From assembly GCA_902614915.1 (NCBI GenBank), contig CACMMX010000009.1, forward strand, positions 1-64,000: DNA of 64,000 nt, in the 5' to 3' direction. The notes beneath the pieces are model-generated. The model saw nothing but the letters and a program-made list of their open reading frames with translations, was not told the DNA's origin and did not search any database. The position numbers and the translations under genes are program-made. Source of the stretch: an uncultured Cryomorphaceae bacterium (GTDB taxonomy: Bacteria; Bacteroidota; Bacteroidia; Flavobacteriales; Schleiferiaceae). Below, one piece after another: positions 33,134-42,826 of the stretch (positions are counted from its first letter, which is position 1; every line of letters begins with the position of its first letter).

Positions 33134-34800
33134 CAGAATTGTATTTTAGACTCCAGTTTCTTGTCTCCACGTTGGTAGACTATGTTGGTAATGTCCCCCA
33201 ATTTAAAGGCAGAAAGTGCGCGCATGTATGAATAAATATCATCTATGATAAAATCGCCAATTCTAATCACTATATCACCTACAATCATACCTGACTTTGC
33301 AGCAGGGCGGTTCTCCGTAACACCATCTAATTTGACCCCCGGGCCGCCAAAAATATAATCAGGCATAATGCCTAGGGTTACGGTAAAACTAGGAACAGTT
33401 TTTTGCTCAGCAGACTTGGTTTTCTGAAATGTTAACCTATCGTATTTAGCTGTTTTTAAAGTGATGGATTTTACAAAATCCGATAGTAAAAGCATCCCTT
33501 TGAAATTCACTTTATCTGAGTCATCTGAGGGTTTATGATAGTCGCCATGTGTACCTGTAAAAAAATGAAGTACTGGAATACCTTTGTTATAAAATGAAGT
33601 ATGGTCAGATGGTCCAACTCCGCTTGCTTCTTTCTTGATGTTTAGAGGATGTGACGGTTCAGACAATACACTGTCCCATTCTCTAGCTGTTCCCGTTCCT
33701 GAGATTTGAAAACGATTATCGCGAAGACGACCCACCATATCAAAATTAATCATATAGTCCACAGTAGTCAAAGGGAAAGTCGGATGCTCGACAAAGAATT
33801 TTGATCCAATAAGGCCTTTTTCCTCTGCGCTAAAAAATAAGATTGCGTAGTTGTAATTTTGATCTTTACGGGCCCCATAATGACTCAATAGTTCCAACAA
33901 CAAGGTAGTCCCTGAACCATTGTCATCCGCACCGTTATGTATAGCAGGCTTACCTTTATACAAACTGTTTTCTGTTCCCATGCCTATGTGATCGTAATGC
34001 GCGCCCAGAACGACTGTCTTTCGTTGACCATTATCAACTAGTCCGATGACATTATAGGCCAACCTAGTTTGTTCTTCCATGTTTACGGATAGTCTAATTT
34101 TTCTGCTTTTTGCAACCAATTGCTCCTCAATATTTTGGTTTCGAACAAAAAGAACAGGAATGTCAACAGAGAGGATGGACTTAAACAGTTCAGAAACATC
34201 AGAGGCCGTCTTTTCAGGATTAATCAAGAGAACGGCCAACGCTCCTTTTTCCTTAGCTATTTTAAGTCTTTGGTTTAAGCTATGATAAGAGGCGTAGGCA
34301 CTATGTGGGTGAATACCGTCAGGAGAACTTATGTTTAATACGGCTATTTTCCCCCCAACATCCTTACCCCCGTAATCATTATAAGAACCATCTTCTTTTA
34401 TTATTCCATAACCAATATAAATAGTCTTAGCACTAGCTTGCCCATTGCTACTATAGGCTACTGGATAAAAATCCACCCGAGGGATTAATACTTTTTTTCC
34501 CATCCTCAACCCCGTAATGTCATAATTTACTTTGACATTCTCTGCGACCGGAAAGGGCTGTAAATAGCCCTCCTCACCAAACGGTAATAAACCAAATTCA
34601 GCCATTCGACTTTGAATATAGTCTCTTGCTACATCACTTTCTGGAGTCCCGGGGAGACGGCCTTTCAAGGAATCAGAAGAAAGAAAAGTCAAGTCAGACT
34701 GCATTCTAGTTAAAGCGGCTTCATCGTAAACTTCATCTTGAGCAAATGCAGGAAACGGAAGACTCAGTAGTGAGATGAAAATAATTAACCGCTTGTTCAT
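33133..34800 (-). CDS. M28-family zinc aminopeptidase with PA and PDZ domains
   Basis: The start is placed at ATG 34798-34800 because it gives a clear signal peptide (MNKRLIIFISLLSLPFPAFAQ); an upstream frame extension lacks one. The product is about 555 residues: signal peptide, a PA-like insert (about 120-240), an M28 catalytic domain with GAHYDHIG, NGADDNGSGTT and SAEEKGLIGS (zinc ligands His, Asp and Glu) and THGDYHKPSDD, then a C-terminal PDZ-like domain with GVTENRPAAKSGMIVGDIVIRI. It should be a secreted or periplasmic metallopeptidase that removes N-terminal residues from peptides. Confidence 0.9.
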   Translation of the reverse strand: MNKRLIIFISLLSLPFPAFAQDEVYDEAALTRMQSDLTFLSSDSLKGRLPGTPESDVARDYIQSRMAEFGLLPFGEEGYLQPFPVAENVKVNYDITGLRMGKKVLIPRVDFYPVAYSSNGQASAKTIYIGYGIIKEDGSYNDYGGKDVGGKIAVLNISSPDGIHPHSAYASYHSLNQRLKIAKEKGALAVLLINPEKTASDVSELFKSILSVDIPVLFVRNQNIEEQLVAKSRKIRLSVNMEEQTRLAYNVIGLVDNGQRKTVVLGAHYDHIGMGTENSLYKGKPAIHNGADDNGSGTTLLLELLSHYGARKDQNYNYAILFFSAEEKGLIGSKFFVEHPTFPLTTVDYMINFDMVGRLRDNRFQISGTGTAREWDSVLSEPSHPLNIKKEASGVGPSDHTSFYNKGIPVLHFFTGTHGDYHKPSDDSDKVNFKGMLLLSDFVKSITLKTAKYDRLTFQKTKSAEQKTVPSFTVTLGIMPDYIFGGPGVKLDGVTENRPAAKSGMIVGDIVIRIGDFIIDDIYSYMRALSAFKLGDITNIVYQRGDKKLESKIQF

Positions 34801-34865
34801 GAGTTTGAATACATAAGTCCTCAAAGGTAAGGAGCAAAGATTATATTTGATGTGTGACAAGTGGT

Positions 34866-36308
34866 ATGAAACAGCTTGCTGGACAAACAGCAATTTATGG
34901 ATTAAGCAGCGTTTTAGGGCGCATGGTCAACTTTCTGTTAGTTCCACTTCAAACCGCTGTATTATCACAATCGGAATACGGAATAAACATTGACTTTTAC
35001 AGCCTAATTGCATTTCTAATTGTAGTTGCCACATTTGGAATGGAGACGGCGTATTTTCGTTTTAGTGAGAAGAAAGACTGGGATGAATCTAAAGTTTTTG
35101 GTACCTCCGTAATGATGATTTTATGCGTTCTTATTGGATTAGCATTACTAACCTATACTTTTCAAGGAAGTGTATTACAGCTTTTGAGATACGAAGAATC
35201 ACCTGAATTCTTATTTTACTTGCTTGTTATTCTAAGCGTTGACGCCCTTGCCGCCATACCTTTCGCAAAACTCCGAAGGCAAAATAAGGCCAAGAAATTT
35301 GCAGGAATAAAAATGGCACTCATCCTATCAAATGTCATTGTCAATCTCTATTTCTTTTTGCCTGCTTTATGGGAACTCAACGGAACAGAACCTTGGTTTA
35401 CACATTCTTTCAGAGGTGTCAAATATATTTTCATTGCTAATATGTGGGCATCTTTACTCATGTTTGCTCTATTAATCCCCGCATTTAAAGGGGTTCGATT
35501 TCATTTAGACAAACAGTATGCAAAGGCCTTATTAACTTTTGGAATTCCCTTGTTTATTGGCGGACTCGCGGGCATTGCAAACGAGATGCTCGACAGGCAA
35601 TTATTAAAATACTTGCTACCAAAAGAAAGCTGGTCCGAAGAGGTTGGAATTTATGGTGCCGTATATAAAATTTCCATATTCTTAGTGCTCTTCAACCAAG
35701 CCTTTCGTTATGCCGCCGAACCCTTCTTTTTTAAGAACGCCAATTTGAGCGACGGCAAACAGAAAATGGCTTCGATTATGGAAGGTTTTGCCTGGGTAAT
35801 GTGCGTAGGGTTTGTCTTAATTATATCAGGACTCGATTTTCTCAAGTTCTTTATTGACGATAAATTCTGGGTGGGACTCCATTTAGTACCATTGTTGTTA
35901 TTGGCAAATGTCATACTAGGGATAAATACCAACCTAAACATGTGGTATAAAGTGAGTGATAAAACTGCATACGGGATTTATGTAACCTTTGTTGGCCTTG
36001 CCGTTACAATAATTGGCAATTTCTTGCTTATTCCAAAAATAGGAATCCTAGGTGCGGCAATAACAACTTTAGTCGCCTATTCAGCCATGTTTGGGGTAAG
36101 TGCTTTTTGGGGGCAGCGCCTCTACCCTGTACCTTACAACTGGGGTAAAATTCTAGCATTAATTGGAGTATCAGGAGCTCTTGGGTTTGCCCTTCATTAT
36201 TTTCCGCTAAGCGACACTTCTTTGAAAATAGGCTTAGGCTGGAGCTATCTTTTCATTATGATTATGGTAGAACGTAACGGACTCTTTAAATTTGTATTTC
36301 GAAAATGA
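34866..36308 (+). CDS. Polysaccharide flippase (Wzx/MOP family)
   Basis: The start is the ATG at 34866 ([19 protein letters not shown]); a GTG 12 bases upstream is less likely. The 480-residue product has about 12-14 membrane helices and the N-terminal pattern of oligosaccharide flippases. It probably moves lipid-linked sugar units across the inner membrane. It is first in a tight plus-strand series with dut, a sugar nucleotidyltransferase, TPR, DUF4292 and EnvC-like genes, an order common in Flavobacteriia, and overlaps dut by 4 bases. Confidence 0.9.
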   Translation: MKQLAGQTAIYGLSSVLGRMVNFLLVPLQTAVLSQSEYGINIDFYSLIAFLIVVATFGMETAYFRFSEKKDWDESKVFGTSVMMILCVLIGLALLTYTFQGSVLQLLRYEESPEFLFYLLVILSVDALAAIPFAKLRRQNKAKKFAGIKMALILSNVIVNLYFFLPALWELNGTEPWFTHSFRGVKYIFIANMWASLLMFALLIPAFKGVRFHLDKQYAKALLTFGIPLFIGGLAGIANEMLDRQLLKYLLPKESWSEEVGIYGAVYKISIFLVLFNQAFRYAAEPFFFKNANLSDGKQKMASIMEGFAWVMCVGFVLIISGLDFLKFFIDDKFWVGLHLVPLLLLANVILGINTNLNMWYKVSDKTAYGIYVTFVGLAVTIIGNFLLIPKIGILGAAITTLVAYSAMFGVSAFWGQRLYPVPYNWGKILALIGVSGALGFALHYFPLSDTSLKIGLGWSYLFIMIMVERNGLFKFVFRK

Positions 36309-36739
36309 TAATCAACGTAATTTACAGCGGTAAGCACAATCTTCCTCAATTCGAAACAGCTCATAGTGCTGGAATGGACTTACGTGCCAACCTAGACGAC
36401 ACTATTATTTTACAGCCAGGAGAAAGAGCGCTCGTTTCCACTGGTATTTCCATGGCTCTTCCAAGAGGCTACGAGGCCCAGATTCGTCCAAGATCGGGAC
36501 TTGCCTACAAATTTGGTGTAACAGTATTGAATAGCCCCGGCACTATAGACGCTGATTACAGAGGAGATATTGGTGTGCTCCTAATCAATCATGGTGAAGA
36601 AGCCTTTGCCATTGAAGACGGTATGAGGATTGCGCAACTAGTAGTGGCCGAATACACCCAATTCAATTGGAATGAAGTAGAACATCTAACCGTTACGGAA
36701 AGAGGTAGCGGGGGTTTTGGAAGCACTGGAAAAAAATAA
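36305..36739 (+). CDS. dut: dUTP diphosphatase
   Basis: This enzyme hydrolyses dUTP to dUMP and pyrophosphate, which keeps uracil out of DNA and feeds dTMP synthesis. In 144 residues I see the five trimeric dUTPase motifs: [10 protein letters not shown], the [21 protein letters not shown] region, [28 protein letters not shown], and the Gly-rich tail [13 protein letters not shown]. It overlaps the flippase stop by 4 bases. Confidence 0.96.
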   Translation: MIINVIYSGKHNLPQFETAHSAGMDLRANLDDTIILQPGERALVSTGISMALPRGYEAQIRPRSGLAYKFGVTVLNSPGTIDADYRGDIGVLLINHGEEAFAIEDGMRIAQLVVAEYTQFNWNEVEHLTVTERGSGGFGSTGKK

Positions 36740-36758
36740 TTTTGAATAATACAGCTAG

Positions 36759-37766
36759 ATGAAGATTATAGTCCCAATGGCAGGCAGAGGCTCACGCCTT
36801 CGCCCGCATACTCTCACTGTCCCAAAACCGCTAATTCCAATTGCAGGAAAACCAATTGTTCAGCGCTTAGTGGAAGATATTGTAAGTGTGTGTGGAGACA
36901 AAAATATTGATGAAATTGCATTTATTATTGGAGATTTTGGGGCGCAAATAGAAGAGCATTTAATCAAGGTTGCTGAAAATCTTGGGGCCAAAGGGACCAT
37001 TTATTTCCAAGATAAACCGTTAGGTACTGCCCATGCAATTTATTGTGCGGCAGATAGTATGGACGATGAAATTGTTGTGGCTTTTGCAGATACCCTTTTT
37101 CGTGCAGACTTTACCCTAGACACAGACGCCGATTCAGTTATCTGGGTTAAGCAAGTAAATAACCCTTCTGCTTATGGGGTTGTACAATTCGCTGAAGATG
37201 GTACCATCAATAATTTTATAGAAAAGCCCAAAGAGTTTGTTTCTGATTCAGCGATTATAGGCATATACTATTTTAAAGATGGGCCTGGATTAAGGAAGGA
37301 ATTGAAATATATTCTAGACAACGGAATATTGAAAAAAGGTGAGTATCAATTGACAGATGCATTAAGCGCTCTAATGAATCAAGGTAAAGTTTTTCGTCCC
37401 GGCACTGTCATTGATTGGATGGATTGCGGAAATAAGGCAAATACCCTTACAACCAATGGTAAAATGCTCAAGTATCTAGAAGGGAAACCTGAATTGCGGG
37501 GTGAAAATATCCAAATGGAAAATGTAGAAATAATTGAACCCTGTTATATAGGTAGCAATGTAGTTTTAAAAAATGCCAAAATAGGCCCAAATGTCAGCTT
37601 AGGGGATCATTGTATTGTTGAAAATGCAACTATTGAAGGCTCTTTAATTCAAACGCATTCTACAATTTCTAACATTCATTTAAAGGATAGTATGATTGGT
37701 AACCATGCTCACGCCGATGGTCGCTGGACTTCTGTATCTTTAGGTGACTATTCAAGAATGGACTAA
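36759..37766 (+). CDS. Sugar-phosphate nucleotidyltransferase with left-handed beta-helix tail
   Basis: The 335-residue product begins with the nucleotidyltransferase loop MKIIVPMAGRGSRLRPHT and PKPLIPIAGKPI, binds an NTP and a sugar 1-phosphate, and carries hexapeptide-like repeats at about 265-330 (VVLKNAKIGPNVSLGDH, SNIHLKDSMIGNH). It most resembles glucose-1-phosphate thymidylyl- or uridylyltransferases, but the exact sugar is uncertain. The place beside a flippase suggests cell-surface glycan synthesis. It overlaps the TPR gene by one base. Confidence 0.88.
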   Translation: MKIIVPMAGRGSRLRPHTLTVPKPLIPIAGKPIVQRLVEDIVSVCGDKNIDEIAFIIGDFGAQIEEHLIKVAENLGAKGTIYFQDKPLGTAHAIYCAADSMDDEIVVAFADTLFRADFTLDTDADSVIWVKQVNNPSAYGVVQFAEDGTINNFIEKPKEFVSDSAIIGIYYFKDGPGLRKELKYILDNGILKKGEYQLTDALSALMNQGKVFRPGTVIDWMDCGNKANTLTTNGKMLKYLEGKPELRGENIQMENVEIIEPCYIGSNVVLKNAKIGPNVSLGDHCIVENATIEGSLIQTHSTISNIHLKDSMIGNHAHADGRWTSVSLGDYSRMD

Positions 37767-39412
37767 TGCAGAGAGTATATGGAGTATTTCTGGCACTTCT
37801 AATCACCATATCTTCTTATGCGCAAGGACCTCCGAATGAAGGGCCTTCTGAATTGTCAGATGTTTTCTACCAAGCAGAAACCTTTCGCATTACGGGTCGC
37901 AGTGGTCTCGCAAAAGAGGCCTATACAAAAATCTTACAGGATAATCCAACACACGAGACTGCACTGTATCAGCTATCGCGATTACTTTTTTTAGAAGAAA
38001 ACTACTTTGAAGCGGAAGAATTATTGAAGGTAGGAACGGGAAATTACCCTTACAACGAATGGATGTGGCGCCTGCAAGCTCACAACGCAGAACAAATTGG
38101 TAATACCCCAATTGTGCTCATTTCTTTTGAACGCCTCGCTGAGCTCCGCCCGCACAAACACGAATATATTCAAGACGCCCTTCGAAGTGCTTTAGTTCTA
38201 AAAGAAACAGAAAAAGCACTCAAATTCCTTGACCTACTGGAAAAACATTCAGGGAGTAGCCCTGATTATATTCAGCAAAGAATGGAAATTCACCTCAGAA
38301 ACAATGATTTAAAATCGGCAAACGACGTCATTAAAAACGCTTTAAAAAATAATCCTAATCGAGTTGAATACAGAGGCCTTGCAGCACAATTCTATGATGC
38401 AAATGGAAAAAGAAAAAAAACTAAAAAAATCCTTTCACAAGCCGTTTTAGATTTTCCCAATGATGCCCGTATTGCAATGGAATATGCGCGTTTTCTTCAA
38501 AGTAGTGACATTATCGAAGAAAGCATGTACTATCTAGAACGAGCGCTTACACTCCCTGGAATGAGCCTAACAGAAAAAGGGCCCGTTTTACTTAGTTTAT
38601 GGGAAACTGCTCAACACGATACTAGTATGCTACCTATGGTAAATAAATCATGGGCTGCCACCAAAGATCTTCACCAGGAAGAGGGCGCGTATTTTTTGCT
38701 TGAGGCCGAACGGTTGCTTTTAGAAAAAGAAATACAAGAAAGTATATTTATGTATTTACAAGCCGTTGAAAAAGGTTACAACAACATAAAGGTATATACA
38801 CAAATTGCTGAGCTGTGTAAACAAACTGATCAAGACAGCATTGCCAGAGATGTAATAAATAGATTCAAGATAGATTTTGGCCATAGAATTGAAATACTAG
38901 AATATATCGTATTCTGGTATTATGAGAAGCAATGGTGGAAGGATTGTGCTGAACTGGCTATGGAGAGTGCTCCAAAGTCACTTGATGAAAATATTCAAAA
39001 GTGGTTCTACAATTTGGCGGCCACTGCGTTTTTTCTACAAGATTCAGTGGATTTGGGCGTTAAAGCGTATACCTATAGCTTAGACATTGAGCGCGACGCA
39101 GCAGCCTTGAACAACCTAGCTTGGGAATTAGGTAAGCGCGGATTGAACCTAGAGAACGCACTTAAATTGACAGAAGAAAGCAACAGCAAGAAAGGTCTTG
39201 AAGCCACTTATCTTGACACTTGGGCTTGGGTCTTATTTAAAATGGGTGACTACACCGAAGCGCAGAAAAAAATGGCATTAGCTTTGCAACTTCAAAGGTC
39301 TGCGCCCGATTCAGTAATTTACCGCCATGCGGCGGCAATTGAAAAAGCACTTGGCAATGAAGAGCGCGCCTTGGAATACAAACAAAAAGCTAAGGAATTA
39401 GAGGGCAAATAG
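37766..39412 (+). CDS. TPR-repeat protein
   Basis: The 548-residue product has a signal peptide (about 1-19, ending SYAQ) and many 34-residue tetratricopeptide repeats, e.g. AYTKILQDNPTHETALYQLSRLLF and PHKHEYIQDALRSALVLKETEKALKFLDLL, and a C-terminal set with AALNNLAWELGKRG and TYLDTWAWVLFKMGDYTEAQ. It is a periplasmic or envelope scaffold. The order TPR-DUF4292-EnvC is shared by many Flavobacteriia and suggests a joint envelope role, but none is established here. Confidence 0.88.
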   Translation: MQRVYGVFLALLITISSYAQGPPNEGPSELSDVFYQAETFRITGRSGLAKEAYTKILQDNPTHETALYQLSRLLFLEENYFEAEELLKVGTGNYPYNEWMWRLQAHNAEQIGNTPIVLISFERLAELRPHKHEYIQDALRSALVLKETEKALKFLDLLEKHSGSSPDYIQQRMEIHLRNNDLKSANDVIKNALKNNPNRVEYRGLAAQFYDANGKRKKTKKILSQAVLDFPNDARIAMEYARFLQSSDIIEESMYYLERALTLPGMSLTEKGPVLLSLWETAQHDTSMLPMVNKSWAATKDLHQEEGAYFLLEAERLLLEKEIQESIFMYLQAVEKGYNNIKVYTQIAELCKQTDQDSIARDVINRFKIDFGHRIEILEYIVFWYYEKQWWKDCAELAMESAPKSLDENIQKWFYNLAATAFFLQDSVDLGVKAYTYSLDIERDAAALNNLAWELGKRGLNLENALKLTEESNSKKGLEATYLDTWAWVLFKMGDYTEAQKKMALALQLQRSAPDSVIYRHAAAIEKALGNEERALEYKQKAKELEGK

Positions 39413-39422
39413 CTACAAAAAA

Positions 39423-40169
39423 TTGAACCGTCTGAACGCACATACCTTAGTCAAATCGCCCCTGCTATTAGGGGCTATTTTTCTACTTGCAAATTGTGGA
39501 AAAACAATATCACCTGAAAACCCTCTGAAAAGAGAAAAAATAAACGATGGAGTAACCCGTAAAATAATCGTTGAAGATAAATTTGAATGGGCTCAAATAT
39601 TTACTCGCATTGAGGCGAATACCGCCGATGGCGACCAAAAATTTAAAGTTCAAGTTCGTTCTAAACAAGATAGTATTCTCTGGGCTGCAATTAGTGATGA
39701 CATGATTGGTCTACGAGTAGGAAAAGCAGTAATTATTAATGATAGTGCTGCTTTTACCTCAACACTTTTAGGATTAGATTGGACAGGTTCAGCAAATGAC
39801 TTAGCCAAAATGACTGGAGTAGACATCCCATTCCCTTATTTAAATAAACTACTGCGCGGTCAACTAATATACACGGAAACTGCATTGCGCTACAAATTTG
39901 ACGAAAAACGTGATGTTTGGATAACAAACCATGCTATTTCTAAGAACCGCAATGTATATGTAGAACTAGATAGAAGACTACATGTCAAACATATGACAAT
40001 CAGCGATAACAAGGAAATCATAAACATTGAGTACTCCAATGTAGATGAAGGAACTGGGTACCCCATGCTCCTTGAAATAACCTTGAATTCACGTCCTGAT
40101 TATACCATAAAAATTGAAGTGATCGAAATACGCACTGAAGGTCCATATAATACACCTTTTAGTTTCTAA
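39423..40169 (+). CDS. DUF4292 lipoprotein
   Basis: The 248-residue product has a lipoprotein signal with LLANCGK (Cys about 25) and a beta-rich body with IFTRIEANTADG, FKVQVRSKQDSILWAAIS and LYRFDE-like strands, matching DUF4292. This family has a LolA/LolB-like fold and may bind lipids or lipoproteins at the outer membrane; the role in this organism is not known. It lies between the TPR and EnvC-like genes, with 10 bases to the first and one base of overlap with the second. Confidence 0.85.
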   Translation: MNRLNAHTLVKSPLLLGAIFLLANCGKTISPENPLKREKINDGVTRKIIVEDKFEWAQIFTRIEANTADGDQKFKVQVRSKQDSILWAAISDDMIGLRVGKAVIINDSAAFTSTLLGLDWTGSANDLAKMTGVDIPFPYLNKLLRGQLIYTETALRYKFDEKRDVWITNHAISKNRNVYVELDRRLHVKHMTISDNKEIINIEYSNVDEGTGYPMLLEITLNSRPDYTIKIEVIEIRTEGPYNTPFSF

Positions 40170-41494
40170 TGAAAGTATTTAGAATTCTCATAGTGATCTT
40201 ATTACTTACTGTTTCGGCCTTTGGACAGAATAAGGAGGAGCTCCAAAAACAGAAGGTATTACTTGAAGACCAGATTGACTTAGCAAATACTTTACTTAAA
40301 CAGGTTAAAAGTAATAGAGAGTCCAACATTAATCAATTACAAACCTTGAATCAAAAAATAAATGCGAGAGAACAATTGATTAGAACCATGAATGGTCAAA
40401 TTAAAAGACTCAATCTTGATATCATTTCCAAGGAGAAGGAAATTGTCCTACTCGAAGTGCGTCTTGACTCACTTAAAACAGATTATGCAAAATTGATTGA
40501 TTTAGCACAACAGAATTTAAAGCCTGCAGATCAACTTATGTTTATTCTTAGTTCTTCATCTTTCACCCAGGCCTTGAAACGAATCCAATACTTTAAGGAT
40601 ATGACGAGCTACAGAGAACGGCAAGTCAATCAAATTACTAATTCGCAGATTGAACTAGCGCAGGAAAAAAAGAGATTAATCGAGCGAAAGCAAGAAAAAT
40701 TAGACGTTCAAGAATATCAAGAGAAAGAAAAAAACCAACTGCTTTTGGACGCCAAAAGACAAGAAGAAACCCTAATCTCCCTAAAGAATCAGGTAGGAAA
40801 ATTGAAAAATGATATTCAAAGGAAAAAACAGAAGGCTGAACAACTAGAAAAACAAATTAAAAGAATTATTGCTGAAGAATTAAGAAAATCACGGCTTCGT
40901 GCCGAACGTGATAACCTAGAAAAAGAGGCGAGAGAACTAGGTATCGTAAAAGGGAAAGACTTCAACTCTAGAACCTCCAATAAGGTGCTTAAAAAATTAA
41001 TTTACGAGAGACGTAAAGAGAAAGGTTTAGAAGAAAGAGACGAGGGTCCTAACTATGCTATGACCCCTGAATCTAGAGCATTAGCAAATGACTTTGCTTT
41101 AAACAAAGGTGCTTTACCGTGGCCGGTTGAAAGAGGGTTAATTACCGGGAAATTTGGTAAAAATCCTCACCCAGTGGTTAAAGGGGTTCTTGTTGACAAT
41201 CCGCATATTGAAATTAGCACGGAACGAGGTGCCATTGTGCGTGCCACTTTTGAAGGAGAAGTAAGTTCTGTAGTGCCTATTCCCGGGGCAAATATTATGG
41301 TGCTTATACGACATGGAAACTACTTTACTGTTTACAGCAACCTCATAAGCGTTCAGGTTAATTCTGGGGATCTTATTAGTTTCAAACAGCCTATTGGAAC
41401 TGCATTCACGGATGAGGAAGGAAAAACTATGGTTCAATTTGGTATTTGGAAAGACGCAAACATTCAAAACCCAGACCTTTGGCTATCAAAATAA
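40169..41494 (+). CDS. EnvC-like murein hydrolase activator, degenerate M23 domain
   Basis: The 441-residue product has a signal peptide (about 1-20), a long coiled coil (about 20-265, rich in Lys/Glu/Gln) and a C-terminal LytM/M23-like domain (about 310-441). The zinc motif HxxxD is replaced (VDNPHIEIST) and the HxH near the end is replaced by VQFGIW, so it should not cut peptidoglycan itself. This fits EnvC-type activators of cell-separation amidases. It is the last gene of the TPR-DUF4292-EnvC group. Confidence 0.88.
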   Translation: MKVFRILIVILLLTVSAFGQNKEELQKQKVLLEDQIDLANTLLKQVKSNRESNINQLQTLNQKINAREQLIRTMNGQIKRLNLDIISKEKEIVLLEVRLDSLKTDYAKLIDLAQQNLKPADQLMFILSSSSFTQALKRIQYFKDMTSYRERQVNQITNSQIELAQEKKRLIERKQEKLDVQEYQEKEKNQLLLDAKRQEETLISLKNQVGKLKNDIQRKKQKAEQLEKQIKRIIAEELRKSRLRAERDNLEKEARELGIVKGKDFNSRTSNKVLKKLIYERRKEKGLEERDEGPNYAMTPESRALANDFALNKGALPWPVERGLITGKFGKNPHPVVKGVLVDNPHIEISTERGAIVRATFEGEVSSVVPIPGANIMVLIRHGNYFTVYSNLISVQVNSGDLISFKQPIGTAFTDEEGKTMVQFGIWKDANIQNPDLWLSK

Positions 41495-41504
41495 ATTAGC
41501 ACAG

Positions 41505-41858
41505 ATGAAACGTATATTTTATCTAAGTTCTTGCGATACCTGCAAACGTATTTTGAACTCATGGAATACGGAAGGGATTTATCTACAAGACATTAAAAAG
41601 GAACCCATCACACCCGCGCAGCTAGACAAAATGATAACACTCGCTGGTTCTGCAGATGCCTTTTTTTCAAGGCGTGCTCGTAAATATAAGCAGCTCTGTT
41701 CGAAAAACCGCAAGCTTGGCGATTCAGAAATACGCAAGCTTATCCTTGATGAGTATACGTTCTTAAAGCGACCTGTTTTACTTTTTAATGGTCAAATATT
41801 TATAGGAAATAGTCCAAAGGTGGTTAAAGATGCGACTGAGCAATTGCTTAATCAATGA
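41505..41858 (+). CDS. ArsC/Spx-family thioredoxin-fold protein
   Basis: The start is ATG 41505; an upstream frame extension overlaps the EnvC-like gene. The 117-residue product opens MKRIFYLSSCDTCKRIL with a CxxC where arsenate reductases have CxxS, then QDIKKEPITPAQL, SRRARKYKQL and KRPVLLFNGQIFIGNSP. It belongs to the ArsC/Spx/YffB family. The substrate is unknown: arsenate reduction is possible, but no ars genes are nearby. It overlaps the EamA gene by 4 bases. Confidence 0.85.
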   Translation: MKRIFYLSSCDTCKRILNSWNTEGIYLQDIKKEPITPAQLDKMITLAGSADAFFSRRARKYKQLCSKNRKLGDSEIRKLILDEYTFLKRPVLLFNGQIFIGNSPKVVKDATEQLLNQ

Positions 41859-42784
41859 GCCTAACGAATCGTAAATCTATTTTATTTGCGCACGCTATAC
41901 TATTTGGTGTCGCCTTGATTTACGGGTCTTCATTCCTTATAGCCAAAAGCGCCATGCAAGGCGCTATGCCGCCAAGAGCCTTCATTCAATTCCGTGTTAC
42001 TGGAGCAGCCTTACTCTTTTGGATACTAATGCCACTTTCTGGTAATGAAAAGTTGTTTAGTGTACCCCGTTCCGATCAGTTTCGTTTGGCAATATGCGCA
42101 GTTTTTGGAGTCACCACAAACATGCTGTTTTTCTTTGAAGGACTTAAAGTTACAACTCCAGTAAACGCCTCCATCATGATGGTCAGCGGTCCAATAATGG
42201 TACTTATCGCAGGGTCAATTCTTGTCAAAGAGCAAATCACAACTACTAAATTGACCGGAATATCATTAGGTGCTTTAGGTGCGTTTTGGCTAATTTATTC
42301 GGGAGCTCATTTTAAATTAGACGGCTTATTCTCTAATGAAGTGGCTAGGGGAAACCTATTTGTCCTTGTCAACGCAAGTAGTTATGCCATATATCTTGTG
42401 CTTGTAAAGCCACTTATGGCCAAATACAACGCACTTTTTATTATACGCTGGGTCTTCACATTTGGAGTGTTCTTTGTTTTGCCTTTTGGAGGTCCGCAAT
42501 TTGGTGATATCGAATGGTCACTTTGGGATACGAATGTTATTGGAGCAGTCATTTTTGTAGTTGTAGGTACTACGTTTTTAACCTATTTAGGAAACATCAT
42601 TGCACTAAAAACTCTACATCCCGCAACCGTAGGGGCGTATATCTATCTCCAGCCTCTATTAGCGAGTTTATTGAGCCTTATTTACGGAGGTGAAACGTGG
42701 AACATTCATATGATCATCGGAGGAATAGCGATATTTATGGGCGTTTATTTTGTAAGTTTCTACGGAAGGAACTTCAAAAGGTAG
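41855..42784 (+). CDS. EamA/DMT-superfamily transporter
   Basis: The 309-residue product has ten predicted membrane helices in two EamA repeats (about 10-145 and 160-300), with typical segments FGVALIYGSSFLIAKSA, LTGISLGALGAFWLIYSG, TFLTYLGNIIALKTLHPATVGAYIYLQPLLASLL and GGIAIFMGVYFVS. It is a drug/metabolite-type exporter or permease of unknown substrate. It starts 4 bases inside the ArsC-like gene, so the two are probably cotranscribed. Confidence 0.9.
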   Translation: MSLTNRKSILFAHAILFGVALIYGSSFLIAKSAMQGAMPPRAFIQFRVTGAALLFWILMPLSGNEKLFSVPRSDQFRLAICAVFGVTTNMLFFFEGLKVTTPVNASIMMVSGPIMVLIAGSILVKEQITTTKLTGISLGALGAFWLIYSGAHFKLDGLFSNEVARGNLFVLVNASSYAIYLVLVKPLMAKYNALFIIRWVFTFGVFFVLPFGGPQFGDIEWSLWDTNVIGAVIFVVVGTTFLTYLGNIIALKTLHPATVGAYIYLQPLLASLLSLIYGGETWNIHMIIGGIAIFMGVYFVSFYGRNFKR

Positions 42785-42800
42785 CCATCGTATGTTTTGC

Positions 42801-42808
42801 TACCTTTG
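42801..42808 (+). promoter_or_regulatory. Candidate -7 element of the yicC-like gene
   Basis: TACCTTTG matches the Bacteroidota -7 consensus TAnnTTTG exactly and lies 18 bases before the chosen ATG at 42827. No clear TTTG -33 box is seen at 19-23 bases upstream. Confidence 0.4.
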
Positions 42809-42826
42809 AACAAAATTCAGCTATCC

